This document shows, one piece after another, positions 16,446 through 24,604 of a stretch of 64,000 bases of DNA. A model generated the notes under the pieces. That model saw nothing but the letters and a program-made list of their open reading frames with translations. It was not told the DNA's origin and did no database searches. A program made the translations under genes and the position numbers. The stretch's first letter is position 1. The number at the start of each line of letters is the position of its first letter. The DNA comes from Okeania sp034190295 (GTDB lineage: Bacteria; Cyanobacteriota; Cyanobacteriia; Cyanobacteriales; Microcoleaceae). The stretch lies in NCBI GenBank assembly GCA_034190295.1, contig JAXHSW010000016.1:1-64000 (forward strand), in the 5' to 3' direction.

Positions 16446-16657
16446 GATGATATAGCAGTCGAAGGAAAAGACGCGGACATATCAAAAGCTTAAAACTTCG
16501 ACAACACAAGATTTTTCCTTCTGTCCTAGATAACTAAAACCTTCCTTCTTCCTCCTTCTGTCCTAGATAACTAAAACCTTCCTTCTTCCTTCTTCCTTCT
16601 TCCTTCTTCCTCCTTCCTTCTTCCTCCTTCCTCCTTCCTTCTTCCTTCTTCAAAAAA

Positions 16658-17056
16658 TTAATTCGACTTACCGTCACTACCTAAATATTCTCGGTAGGAA
16701 CAAATTTTATCTCCTCTCACATCAAAAGAAACTGCTACTCGATTTTTATAAGCCTTTCCCCACATTGGGCCTTCATCCCGAAATTCAAATACTACTGTTG
16801 TTTTGTTGCTAGTAATATTGTCTAAAGAAGTAATTAACAGTCCTTCACTATAAGCTTCAGAAACATACTGAAAAAATTCTCTAGCGCGGTCTTTTCCTTC
16901 GTTTAAACCATGAAATTTTCCTACGGGAAACCAAAAGGTAAAGTCATCAGTAAGCATATCCAAAAATGCTTCCCATTCTCCAGTTGCTAAACCGTGAGTA
17001 AATTTATCAAACGCTTTTTTACCAACGGTAATTGTGTTTATTTCTGTTTGAGTCAT
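16658..17056 (-). CDS. SnoaL-like / NTF2-fold protein
   Basis: From the ATG at 17056 this is 132 residues (MTQTEINTITVGKKAFDKFTHGL). The pattern of an N-terminal helix, FTFWFPVGKFHG, a second helix (GKDRAREFFQYV), then alternating strands ending VRGDKICSYREYLGSDGKSN is that of the NTF2-like SnoaL superfamily, whose members are small isomerases, hydrolases or ligand-binding proteins. The specific activity cannot be read from sequence. The upstream in-frame extension to 17101 is not preferred because it reads through the GGGAACAG-type repeat next to the gene. No operon partner. Confidence 0.75.
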   Translation of the reverse strand: MTQTEINTITVGKKAFDKFTHGLATGEWEAFLDMLTDDFTFWFPVGKFHGLNEGKDRAREFFQYVSEAYSEGLLITSLDNITSNKTTVVFEFRDEGPMWGKAYKNRVAVSFDVRGDKICSYREYLGSDGKSN

Positions 17057-17443
17057 TGTGGATTTATTATAGTAGGGAACAGGGAACAGTAGAAAAAACA
17101 TTTTGCTGTCTTACCAGAAGATTTATCATCCGCATAAGTCCTAACCAACTCGTTCTTTGCTATATATATTTTTTTATACAATAAACATATCTTGGAAACA
17201 GGCAATTAGACAATTTATCAAATAAAGTATATAGCAGTCGAAGGAGATGAAAAAAACCTATCTTCTTATACAATGTTTTTAGCAATTATTTCTATGAAGT
17301 AAAGATATCTTATATTAAGTCTCATTAAGAACTCTATAATACATTAGCTATTTTTAGATAACTTCTGCTTTAAGCCAAGAAATTTATTTCTTAGCGGATG
17401 ACATGACTTTAGGAAAGAAACTCAACTTACACCATCTAATTTT
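17057..17443. other. Spacer, little recognisable content
   Basis: It contains a solitary half-end (GCATAAGTCCT near 17133) of the AGGACTTACGCA family and the phrase TATAGCAGTCGAAGGA (about 17231), which also occurs at about 16452. AT-rich; no gene seen. Confidence 0.4.
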
Positions 17444-17953
17444 TTAAAATACTTTATAAATAACTGCCCCTGTTTCGGGGTGATTTTCCATTTCCAATAA
17501 ACCCTCTTTATATAAACTTTTTAACAGTTCTTTCATTTCTGGTACTGTTTTATTTGTAGCAATAATACAATCTGCTATTGAAATTCCATCTGGATTTTCC
17601 TTAGCTAGTTGAAGAATAATTTGTGTGTCTGATTTTGGAGGATTAGTTTCTAACATCCTCACTATTTGTTCTTGAGGAAAGTAATTATATATATCCCCAG
17701 AATCTAATTGTTTCTTGAAATTTTTGAGATTTTTCTGTTCTACCATTCCAGGAATAAAGAAGACATCAAAAAATTGACCAATTCCTAATAAACCTGCAGT
17801 AGCTAACCATAAACTACCAGTTACATATTTTCCCGAATAAAATCTATGTAATCCACAAATACCTAAGAAACCAGAACACCATAAAAGGTAAGCCATACCT
17901 GTATTTTTAGTTTCATATACTTTGGGATTATTAATAGTTTGAGATTTGTTCAT
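17444..17953 (-). CDS. TM2-domain membrane protein
   Basis: From the ATG at 17953 this is 169 residues. A TM2 domain occupies about 20-75: two hydrophobic helices (AYLLWCSGFLGICGLHRFY and GSLWLATAGLLGIGQFFDVF) around the conserved GLHRFYSGKY and the DVFFIPG tail. The C-terminal part (about 80-169) is soluble and contains a winged-helix-like stretch (DTQIILQLAKENPDGISIAD...LLKSLYKEGLLEMENHPETG). The start is chosen because GGTGAG lies 7 bases upstream on the coding strand; the longer version would need a TTG codon. Function of TM2 proteins in bacteria is not established. Stands alone. Confidence 0.8.
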   Translation of the reverse strand: MNKSQTINNPKVYETKNTGMAYLLWCSGFLGICGLHRFYSGKYVTGSLWLATAGLLGIGQFFDVFFIPGMVEQKNLKNFKKQLDSGDIYNYFPQEQIVRMLETNPPKSDTQIILQLAKENPDGISIADCIIATNKTVPEMKELLKSLYKEGLLEMENHPETGAVIYKVF

Positions 17954-18350
17954 TTTTTTACTCACCATCTGAATAAACAACCTTATATGAACTTTATATC
18001 TGACTCAATTACAGAATTCTTGCACTATAGAAAACTTCACCCAATTAGAAGAATAAACCTGAAATTTTTATCTTTTCTTTCACGGGTTTTACACCCCACC
18101 GTCAACGGGGGTGCTGAAAATTTTTTGGGTTTATAAGACACGAAATGGCGTGTCGAAGACTATCCATAAGCAATTTTCCCTTCTGTCTTCTTCCTTCTTC
18201 CTTTTTCAATTTAGCTATCAGCTTGGACGTTCCGGAATGCTCCGCAAGAAGCATTTAGTTGGAGCGCTAAAAATTCAAGGGTTCGGCGTCCCCCACAAGA
18301 GTTTGAAAAAGCGCGTGGTGCGCCTTTTATGATAGATTAAAACCGTTCTA
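17954..18350. repeat. Spacer with inverted copy of the 5.9-kb repeat and the structured element
   Basis: About 18111-18180 (TTTGGGTTTATAAGACACG, GGCGTGTCGAAGACTATCCA) is the inverted counterpart of 5870-5930. It is followed by a TTCTTCC array and the structured element at 18212-18343. No gene is supported. Confidence 0.5.
18212..18343 (+). repeat. Structured repeat, copy 2 (partner at 2471-2606)
   Basis: It starts TAGCTATCAGCTTGGACGTT and ends GATTAAAACC, like copy 1, with about one base in eight changed. The CACGC-GAAG-GCGTG hairpin of copy 1 is lost here (CCCACAAGAGTTTGAAAAAG), while the outer GGCG...CGCC pairing remains. It lies directly outside the presumed right end of the tnpB element. 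Confidence 0.55.
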
Positions 18351-18510
18351 CTAAACTTACCCAAACTTACCCATGCATGATTGCATAAGCTTTGGAGCTA
18401 GCTTCCTGCTTTCCTACGGAATGCTGCGCAAACACTGAAGACCACTGACCGCAGTCTGTAACTTATCTTCTCCACAGGCTTAAATTCGCTTGAAACTCAA
18501 GCTACTGATA
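18351..18510 (-). ncRNA. Probable omega (reRNA) scaffold and right end of the TnpB element
   Basis: Read on the minus strand this follows the tnpB stop: GCGAATTTAAGCCTGTGGAG, then ACAGACTGCGGTCAGTGG, AAGCAGGAAGC, and a hairpin ATGCA-ATCA-TGCAT (18373-18386). In IS200/IS605 elements the 3' end of tnpB plus the right end is transcribed as the guide RNA that TnpB binds. The GTGGAGAAGATAAG...AGCAGGAAGC pattern is familiar from cyanobacterial tnpB 3' regions. The exact 3' boundary and guide are not determined here. Confidence 0.5.
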
Positions 18511-19569
18511 CACATAGTTTTTCAGGTTGACAGCAGCATTAAAATCTCTGTCAGCCTGAAAACCGCATTCACTACATTCATAAGTTCTCAAGTTTAACGG
18601 CATTTTCTGTTGATGCCCACAATTTGAACATATTTGAGAACTTGGATAATATCTATCCGCTATGACTAATTCACTGCCGTACCATTCACATTTGTATGTA
18701 AGCTGACGCTTAAATTCATAAAACCCACAGTCTGCTATGGCACTTGCTAGTTTATGATTTTTGAGCATTCCACTTACATTCAAGTCCTCAATTATTATGG
18801 TGCTGTGATTTTTGGCTAACCATGAAGTGAGTTTATGTAGAGCGTCTGCTCTGATATCGGCGACTTTTTTGTGAACCTTTGCTAGTTTTTTTACTGCTTT
18901 GCGTCTGTTTTTAGAACCAATAACTTTTTTGCTGACTGCACGTTGATGACGAACTAATCGTTTTTTGGCTTGCCTGTAGGCTTTGACGTTAGCAAATTTA
19001 CTGCCATCAGAACAAGTTGCTAATGTATTTATCCCTATGTCTACTCCAATAGTTTCTCCAATTTTTTCTGTTGGATAGGATTCAAAATTGTACTTAAAAC
19101 TGATGTACCAACTATCTGATCGTTTGGATATGGTGACGTTTTTTACTGGTACAGAGGGTAAGATTTCATAAGTTTTGACTACTCCTATTCTTGGTAATTG
19201 TATGTAGTTACCTTGGAAAATCTTAATACTTCCTTCTAAATAAAAGCTGTCTTTTCTGCCTTTTTTCTTAAATTTCGGAAATCCACGTTTAGCAATAGTG
19301 AGAAAGTTTTTAAATGCCCTCTCTAAATCTCTTAATGCTTGCTGGGGGGCACACTTAGATACCTCATAATACCAGGGATTAATTGATTTAACTTCGGCTA
19401 CTAAACGTTTATGCAGGGTGATGGCGCTTGGGCGTTTTTTAGTTTTTTCGTACTCTTTTATGCAAGTTGCTAACCCCCAATTATAAGCATGACGTGCAAC
19501 TCCTGCGTGTTTGGCAAGTATTGTTTTTTGGTAATTGTTAAGTTTTAACTTAGTTTTAAAGGATTTCAT
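18502..19569 (-). CDS. tnpB: TnpB RNA-guided endonuclease, IS200/IS605 family, solo
   Basis: This 355-residue protein begins MKSFKTKLKLNNYQKTILAKHAGVAR, the usual TnpB N-terminus with its helix-turn-helix part. The RuvC-like nuclease has all three acids: Asp in GVDIGINTLA, Glu in IIIEDLNVSGM and Asp in DRDFNAAVNL. A zinc ribbon lies between them (CSNCGHQQ...YECSECG). Length and residues are those of a complete, probably active TnpB. TnpB uses an omega RNA to cut DNA at the excised donor site and so favours element retention; it is not itself the transposase. No tnpA (HUH transposase) accompanies it, so it would need one supplied in trans. ATG start. Confidence 0.95.
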   Translation of the reverse strand: MKSFKTKLKLNNYQKTILAKHAGVARHAYNWGLATCIKEYEKTKKRPSAITLHKRLVAEVKSINPWYYEVSKCAPQQALRDLERAFKNFLTIAKRGFPKFKKKGRKDSFYLEGSIKIFQGNYIQLPRIGVVKTYEILPSVPVKNVTISKRSDSWYISFKYNFESYPTEKIGETIGVDIGINTLATCSDGSKFANVKAYRQAKKRLVRHQRAVSKKVIGSKNRRKAVKKLAKVHKKVADIRADALHKLTSWLAKNHSTIIIEDLNVSGMLKNHKLASAIADCGFYEFKRQLTYKCEWYGSELVIADRYYPSSQICSNCGHQQKMPLNLRTYECSECGFQADRDFNAAVNLKNYVYQ

Positions 19570-19761
19570 GATTATTGTTTTTGTTGGCAGTTTAGCGCAG
19601 TGTTGCTATTTCCATAGTTAAATTTGTTAGACATAAATCTAGTATATCACAGTAAATGTCTAATTATGTTATACTTTGTCCAATTATTTTAATACTGTTG
19701 ATAGCCCCCATTAAACACGCCAGATAAGCTGATTGCTGATTGCTGATTGCTGAGTGCTACT
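19570..19761. repeat. Probable left end of the TnpB element
   Basis: TTAGACAT at 19627-19634 and ATGTCTAA at 19656-19663 form an inverted repeat about 60 bp upstream of tnpB, the kind of subterminal hairpin TnpA recognises. Beyond it, GCTGATTGCTGATTGCTGA is a short tandem array. The element boundary is inferred only. Confidence 0.35.
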
Positions 19762-20847
19762 TCAAATATAACGAACTAAACTAGAATCTATATCTTCTAT
19801 CTTAGCACAGCCACTCAATGCCATTGCCACTTCTAATTCATCGCGCAATAGCTCCAACAAATGATGTGCTCCTGCTTCTCCATTCACTGCTAGTCCCCAC
19901 AAAACCGGACGCCCAATTAAAACAGCTTTTGCCCCTAATGCTAATGCTTTGAGAATATCCGTACCCCTGCGTATACCTCCATCCATCAGTACATCAACTT
20001 GATGTCCCACTGCTGCAACTACTTCTGGGAGAGCATCAAGAGTAGCGATCGCTCCATCTAACTGCCGACCTCCATGATTAGAAACAATAATGCCTTTTGC
20101 CCCATGTTCTACAGCTCGAATGGCATCATCTCCCCGCAAAATTCCTTTAACTACTATAGGTAATGATGTTAATGACTGCAACCAATCTATATCTCCCCAG
20201 GTAAGAGCTGGATCTAGTTGATTAGCAAAATAAGCAAATAACCCAGACTCATCTTCTGTTTGAGGAATTTCTAAATTTGTCATCGACGTTAAATTAGCTA
20301 ATTCCATATCAGATGGTAAAGTAAACTTATTTCGGCGATCGCGTTCTCTTCTACCCAAAATTGGCGCATCAACTGTCAAGCATAATGCTTGATAACCTGC
20401 AGCTTCAGCTCTTTCTACTAAAGCACGAGTTAGAGCGCGATCGCGATGTACATAAAGTTGAAACCAAAAATTTTTTGGCACATTTGGAGCTAATGCCACA
20501 TCTTCTAAACTTTTAGTGGACATGGTACTTAATACCATTATTGTACCTAAATCTGCTGCTACTCTTGCTGTTGCTAATTCTCCTTCTGGATGTGCTAAAC
20601 ATTGAAAGGCCATAGGGGCGATTAAAATTGGCATTTTAATATGCTGTCCCAGAATTTTTGTAGTTAAATTTCGCTGGCTAACATTTACTAACATTCGAGG
20701 TCGTAGTTTATATCGTTCATAAGCAGTACGATTATCTTGCAAAGTAATTTCATCCCATGCGCCACTAGCATAATAATCTAGTGCCATTTGAGATAAATGT
20801 TGTGTTGCCAAAGTTCCATACTCGAAGATATTAATTGGTTTGTTCAT
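19762..20847 (-). CDS. FMN-dependent alpha-hydroxy-acid oxidase (glycolate/lactate oxidase family)
   Basis: This 361-residue protein begins INIFEYGTLATQHLSQMALDYYASGAWDE. The family signatures are PILIAPMAFQCLAHPEGELA, LSTMSTKSLEDVA, FQLYVHRDRAL, the catalytic SNHGGRQLDG (His near 257) and the FMN phosphate site LMDGGIRRGTDILKALALGA. It oxidises an alpha-hydroxy acid to the keto acid with FMN; in nitrogen-fixing cyanobacteria relatives have been described as L-lactate oxidases, in plants as glycolate oxidases. The sequence alone does not settle lactate against glycolate. Cytoplasmic, full length, ATG start, no operon partner. Confidence 0.93.
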   Translation of the reverse strand: MNKPINIFEYGTLATQHLSQMALDYYASGAWDEITLQDNRTAYERYKLRPRMLVNVSQRNLTTKILGQHIKMPILIAPMAFQCLAHPEGELATARVAADLGTIMVLSTMSTKSLEDVALAPNVPKNFWFQLYVHRDRALTRALVERAEAAGYQALCLTVDAPILGRRERDRRNKFTLPSDMELANLTSMTNLEIPQTEDESGLFAYFANQLDPALTWGDIDWLQSLTSLPIVVKGILRGDDAIRAVEHGAKGIIVSNHGGRQLDGAIATLDALPEVVAAVGHQVDVLMDGGIRRGTDILKALALGAKAVLIGRPVLWGLAVNGEAGAHHLLELLRDELEVAMALSGCAKIEDIDSSLVRYI

Positions 20848-21558
20848 TATTCTTGGTAATTTCAGTTATCAGTTATCAGTACCTCTGTAAGCATTTCCTC
20901 CAGAATGCTTACCGAAGAATTAATCATTAAATAATTAAATAATTCGCGCCTTGAAGCCTCCCCTTGAAAGGGGAAAAAAATAAATTTTTTCCTTTTATTC
21001 AATCAATTCCGTTTTAGGGAGAGGTAATTATCAATTATCCATTATCAATTATTGAAGTACCTCTACAATAAGGAGGCTTGAAATTTGGAATATTCTCTTT
21101 TTTTATCTCCTTAAAAGGGGAGGCGCATACCCAGAATTTTTCGGTAATGATTAAATGATAATTTTCAACAGTTTCAACAGTGCTTATCGGTCTGATATTG
21201 TAGAGGATAAAAATTTATCTAACACCTAAGTCATTTCAGTTATCAGTTATCAGTTATCAGTACCGACCACTAAAGCCGGAGGCTTGAAATACTTAACTGA
21301 ATATTCTCTTGATTGATTGGATATGCTTAGGAAATCCATCCATCCCTCGACCGCTTTTTCATCCCCTTAAAAGGGGAGGCTTTGGACCTCATTTTTTGGT
21401 AAAAAAAAAGGCAGTTTTGCGGAAATTGAACGTGAATACTCACTACTAAATCTCATCATAACTAATTATCAAAATATTATAAATTTTGGATAAAAAAATA
21501 ATTTGTATTGTATCATAATATAGTTCTATTTAGAGTGTATTGCTTATTCAACAAAATT
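20848..21558. repeat. Spacer with TTACCGAAGAATTAAT repeat
   Basis: It contains GTTATCA heptamer arrays (about 20866-20880 and 21237-21263) and the dispersed repeat 20909-21055. A degenerate second half (AAGGAGGCTTGAAATTTGG and AAAAGGGGAGGC) lies at about 21070-21130 and again at about 21265-21385. No gene is supported. Confidence 0.55.
20909..21055 (+). repeat. Dispersed repeat, copy with intact start
   Basis: It runs from TTACCGAAGAATTAAT to AATTATCCATTATCAATTAT. It is the near-perfect reverse complement of 25910-26052. Confidence 0.7.
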
Positions 21559-21975
21559 ATGGTCAATTTGAATACGAACGATCGTCTGAAGCGAGAGATA
21601 CTAACAAATTCTCAAGTAATTGCTGTGGTGGGTCATTCCGATAAACCAATTCGTACTAGCTATCAAATAGCTAGATTTTTACGAGAGGTAGGTTATAAAG
21701 TTTATCCTGTTAATCCAGTAGTTAAAGAAATTGATGGTCAACCTAGTTATGCTGCTTTAACAGATATTCCTGAACCTGTGGATATTGTTAATGTTTTCCG
21801 CAGTTCTGAATATTTGCCAGAAATAGTAGATTCAGCGATCGCTATCCATGCCAAAACTATTTGGACTCAGCTAGGTGTTAAAGATTGGCAGTCAGCAAAT
21901 AAAGCATTAGATGCAGGTTTAAATTTAGCAATGGATGTTTGTATTAAGGTTGAGTATTTGCGACTTATTGGCTAA
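21559..21975 (+). CDS. CoA-binding-domain protein (YccU-like)
   Basis: From the internal ATG at 21559 this is 138 residues. It is a single Rossmann CoA-binding domain: SQVIAVVGHSDKPIRTSYQIARFLREVGYKVYPVNP, then DIVNVFRSSEYLPEIVDSAI and TIWTQLGVKDWQSANKALDAGLNLAMDVCIKVEY. This layout is that of the small YccU family, related to the N-terminal CoA-binding part of succinyl-CoA synthetase alpha. Binding of CoA derivatives is expected, but no reaction is known. The longer frame (from 21508) adds a hydrophobic leader not expected in the family. Isolated gene. Confidence 0.85.
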   Translation: MVNLNTNDRLKREILTNSQVIAVVGHSDKPIRTSYQIARFLREVGYKVYPVNPVVKEIDGQPSYAALTDIPEPVDIVNVFRSSEYLPEIVDSAIAIHAKTIWTQLGVKDWQSANKALDAGLNLAMDVCIKVEYLRLIG

Positions 21976-22076
21976 TCATTTGCCGATTTTTATCTAGTGC
22001 AAGATGGCGAAAATAACTGGTTACAAATTCTTCAAACAATTACAAATCAATACTTTTAACATTTAACTTTTAACTT

Positions 22077-22340
22077 TTAACTTCCGCGTAGTGGCGCGAG
22101 TCTTTTGCCCAGAAAAAGTAAAAATCCATAGGCAATTAAACTTTCACCAATTAGTTCAAAAAAATCTTCAAAAGCAATGCGAATTTTTTCAATAAAACTC
22201 ATTAAAAAATTTTGTGTAAATAATAAACTGAGAAAAGGTTGAGCAATATCTTTAAAAATTTCAGCCCCAAATCCTCCAATGGCAAAAATAAACATTCCTA
22301 GTAGTGCTAAAAAAGTTTCTCGACGATAGGAACGCCACAA
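22077..22340 (-). CDS. Small hypothetical membrane protein
   Basis: The frame codes 87 residues with two hydrophobic stretches (FLALLGMFIFAIGGFGAEIF and LIGESLIAYGFLLFLGKRLA). The first codon would be TTG; an ATG start at 22295 would leave 72 residues. I do not recognise it. The last residues (RLAPLRGS) are encoded by CTTCCGCGTAGTGGCGCGAG, a phrase that resembles CTTCCGCGTAGTGGCACTAG at about 3026. The C-terminus may therefore be repeat-derived, and the original stop lost. Confidence 0.4.
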   Translation of the reverse strand: MWRSYRRETFLALLGMFIFAIGGFGAEIFKDIAQPFLSLLFTQNFLMSFIEKIRIAFEDFFELIGESLIAYGFLLFLGKRLAPLRGS

Positions 22341-22864
22341 GAATTTTAAGTCTGAGTAAGAGAGAAGAAATAGTCATTTGACCGTTCATGTCAAATAGGG
22401 GATAGGATTTACCCCTAATCGAGATACTGCCAAGTTAACGCGCGTCAGCAAGTCAGCAAGTCTGCAAGTCAGCAAGTGTACCCACCCGCGGGTGGGTTGT
22501 CTCCTGTCTCCTGTCTCCTACCCTCACCCATAAGACTTTTGAGCGCAAACCCTAAATAGCCCCACACTTGCGTATATTTACTGAAAGCTTACAAAAATGA
22601 ATTTCTTTATTTACGGATAAATACTGAAAATAAATCAATTTGTCAGTGATCTAGATCATTACTTATCCGTTTTTTTATCAGTACGCAGACTAACATAAAG
22701 CTGATATGATGAAAGTGGCATATCAGTAATAATACTGTTAAAATAAAAAAGTACTTCTAGCTTGACCCAGTTAAGGATGTGTGAGTTAACAAATTCACAA
22801 AAGTTTAATCATAACAGGTCTCTATGCTAAAAAAAATTCATTAAGTATTGTGGAATATACTGAG
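22341..22864. other. Spacer with CRP-like palindrome
   Basis: The left part carries TTAACGCGCGTCAG and CAGCAAGTCTGCAAG-type repeats (about 22436-22500). The right part holds an inverted repeat ACGGATAA...TTATCCGT (22612-22672) that encloses the palindrome described at 22645-22660 and is followed by seven T. No gene is seen. Confidence 0.45.
22645..22660. promoter_or_regulatory. CRP/SYCRP-like palindrome
   Basis: AGTGATCTAGATCATT contains the perfect 12-bp palindrome TGATCTAGATCA and is close to the CRP-family consensus TGTGATCTAGATCACA. It lies about 205 bp upstream of the next ATG, inside a larger inverted repeat ending in a T run, so it could equally be part of a terminator-like hairpin. 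Confidence 0.35.
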
Positions 22865-23296
22865 ATGAGAAACCCTTTTATAAAAATAGCCTCTATAACT
22901 ATCAGCACTATTCTTAGCTGCAGCACGATTGATATAAATTCAGCACAGGCCGCTAGTAATGCTAATGCCTCAGAATTTTTTTTAACGGCTCAGGCAACTC
23001 AAACAGATATTAAAATAGAGCCTACTACTATAATTGATGATGTTATTCACTCGAAAGCTACTAATGAAGCAGTAGCAGTTACAACGCTCATAGGCGTACT
23101 GCTACAAAAAAGTAATTTGGAATTAAAGTTTCTTTACACCTACAGTCAAATAGACTTGATGATGACAAAAGTAGGAAATTTGAAATATAGTCTTAGTCCT
23201 TACCAAGAAACTTCTCAACCACTAATAGACCCAGGCACATTATTGGGAGTAGGCTTAATTAGTATCAGCTATTTACTTGCAAAAAAAAGACTCTGA
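22865..23296 (+). CDS. Hypothetical exported protein with degenerate PEP-CTERM-like tail
   Basis: From the ATG at 22865 this is 143 residues (a GTG at 22850 would add five). The N-terminus MRNPFIKIASITISTILSC...INSAQA followed by ASN looks like a signal peptide. The C-terminus has a short motif DPG, a hydrophobic helix (TLLGVGLISISYLLA) and a basic end (KKRL), like the PEP-CTERM sorting signal of envelope proteins but with DPG instead of PEP. The middle is unremarkable. A possible operator lies about 205 bp upstream. The short inverted repeat ACTCTG...CAGAGT overlaps the stop (23290-23310). I do not recognise the family. Confidence 0.55.
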   Translation: MRNPFIKIASITISTILSCSTIDINSAQAASNANASEFFLTAQATQTDIKIEPTTIIDDVIHSKATNEAVAVTTLIGVLLQKSNLELKFLYTYSQIDLMMTKVGNLKYSLSPYQETSQPLIDPGTLLGVGLISISYLLAKKRL

Positions 23297-23390
23297 TAAA
23301 TTACCAGAGTTCAATATATTATATTAAATACATCTTTAGGTCCAGAATTGTTTAGGGTTTGAATTTGACTAATTTGGAGCTAATGCTAAT

Positions 23391-24281
23391 CTAATTATTT
23401 TCTGACTCTTCTACCTGAGTTTCAGTAGAATTTGATTCTGGAGATACTTGTGCTTCAGAACCAGAATTAGCCGAAACTTCCCGCTTAATTTGATCTTTAA
23501 ATCCCGCAGGAGCTAAATCTATTGCCAGATCGAAAAGCTCTTGAGAAGCTTCACTATTACCTTGCTCTCTAAGCATAATTGCCTTAGCTAAAACAGGCCG
23601 AAAATCTTCAGCATTGCCCTTAATTGCCTCATCATAAACCGCGATCGCCTCATCGTAGCGTTTTTGCTCTGCATAAACCTGGCCCAAAATCAACTGAACT
23701 GAAACCACATCAATACTGTTAGCTTCCACTTGATTTGCAACAGGAGCAGCTTTTAGCGTATCCTGCAATAAACCAATAGCAGCTTCCGGGCGTTCTTGTT
23801 GCAACAACAAATTAACCAAACCCTGCAAAGCCTTTAAATCTCCAGGTTTAGCTGCCAGAAGGGAACGATAGATTTGAGCCGCACCTTCGCGATCGCCTAT
23901 GTATGTCTTAGCTTGAGCTAGTAGAACATTATAATCTGTATTACCAGGATTTAGTTCAGACAATTTTTCTAATGGAGGTATAACCTCCTCAACATTACCA
24001 TTTCCTGATTGAATTAACTCCAACTTAACTTGTAAAAGTCCTTCTAGTGCAGTTTGATTATCTGGTTCCCTTTGTAAAACTAACTCATAACCCCGTGCTT
24101 GTGCCAGCAAATCTGCTTCTCGGTCTGCTGCAGGAGTCTGAGTTGAAGATGGAGTGGATTGACCATTATTTTGATTGGCCTCTAATATTCCCCCTAATAA
24201 AGGAGATAGAGAAAATCCTAAAAAAGCAATTATTACCAACACCACCACTGCCATCAAAAAACCACGACGTTTATCTACCAT
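23391..24281 (-). CDS. Membrane-anchored TPR protein
   Basis: From the ATG at 24281 this is 296 residues. A short basic start (MVDKRRG) and one hydrophobic helix (FLMAVVVLVIIAFLGFSLSPLL) anchor it. A Gln/Ser/Thr-rich stretch follows, then TPR repeats (YELVLQREPDNQTALEGLLQVKLELI; LEKLSELNPGNTDYNVLLAQ; AAQIYRSLLAAKPGDLKALQ; YDEAIAVYDEAIKGNAEDF). It is a longer relative of the protein at 57678-58076, sharing the GYE.VL.REP.N.TALEGL block. Such proteins are scaffolds in the envelope or thylakoid; no partner is evident. The extension to 24314 would use GTG and is not preferred. Confidence 0.8.
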   Translation of the reverse strand: MVDKRRGFLMAVVVLVIIAFLGFSLSPLLGGILEANQNNGQSTPSSTQTPAADREADLLAQARGYELVLQREPDNQTALEGLLQVKLELIQSGNGNVEEVIPPLEKLSELNPGNTDYNVLLAQAKTYIGDREGAAQIYRSLLAAKPGDLKALQGLVNLLLQQERPEAAIGLLQDTLKAAPVANQVEANSIDVVSVQLILGQVYAEQKRYDEAIAVYDEAIKGNAEDFRPVLAKAIMLREQGNSEASQELFDLAIDLAPAGFKDQIKREVSANSGSEAQVSPESNSTETQVEESENN

Positions 24282-24604
24282 GAAATTAAATTCCGTTCTA
24301 TTGAACTTATTCACCTTATTGAAAACTAGACAGAGCTAGACATTTACCATCGGTGAGTGCAAATGATTTCATTACTCACCCGTTTCAATGTGTACTTGCA
24401 CAGAAAGTTGATATTCCGCCCTTAAAGAAGTCAGAAGTTAGTAGGGGCGAACGGCCGTTCGCCCGTACAGAAGTTAATCCACCCCTAACCCCCACCGTGG
24501 AGGGGAAGTAGGGGATTTGAGCAAACCTCTAAAAACCCGATCGCCATTTCCCGGCGGGATGGCGCGACCTAACTATTTTGATCGACTATGGGGAGCGGAT
24601 ACCC
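24282..24604. other. Spacer with palindrome and shared repeat segments
   Basis: It holds GGGGCGAACGGCCGTTCGCCC (about 24443-24463), and CCCCACCGTGGAGGGGAAG with GGGATTTGAGCAAACC (about 24490-24530). The latter is the same mosaic seen at 6150-6190, 6590-6640 and 7310-7345. No gene is supported. Confidence 0.5.

Larger units (their letters stand above)
15909..16657. repeat. Spacer with 27-bp tandem array, MITE-like element and CTTCCTT array
   Basis: Four full 27-bp units (GGGGTTAGGGGTGGGTTCTC...) start at 16154, 16181, 16208 and 16235, followed by a partial unit. A MITE-like element occupies 16357-16445, and a CTTCCTTCTTCCTC microsatellite lies at about 16546-16650. A 20-bp phrase (CCTTCTGTCCTAGATAACTA) occurs twice near 16516 and 16554. 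Open frames over the 27-bp array are repeat artefacts. Confidence 0.7.

Noticed and set aside
18111..18332. Forward frame of 73 codons (GRSGMLRKKHLVGALKIQ)
   Set aside because: The matching copy near 2471-2606 has a different length between shared parts and a shifted frame, so the element is not under coding constraint.
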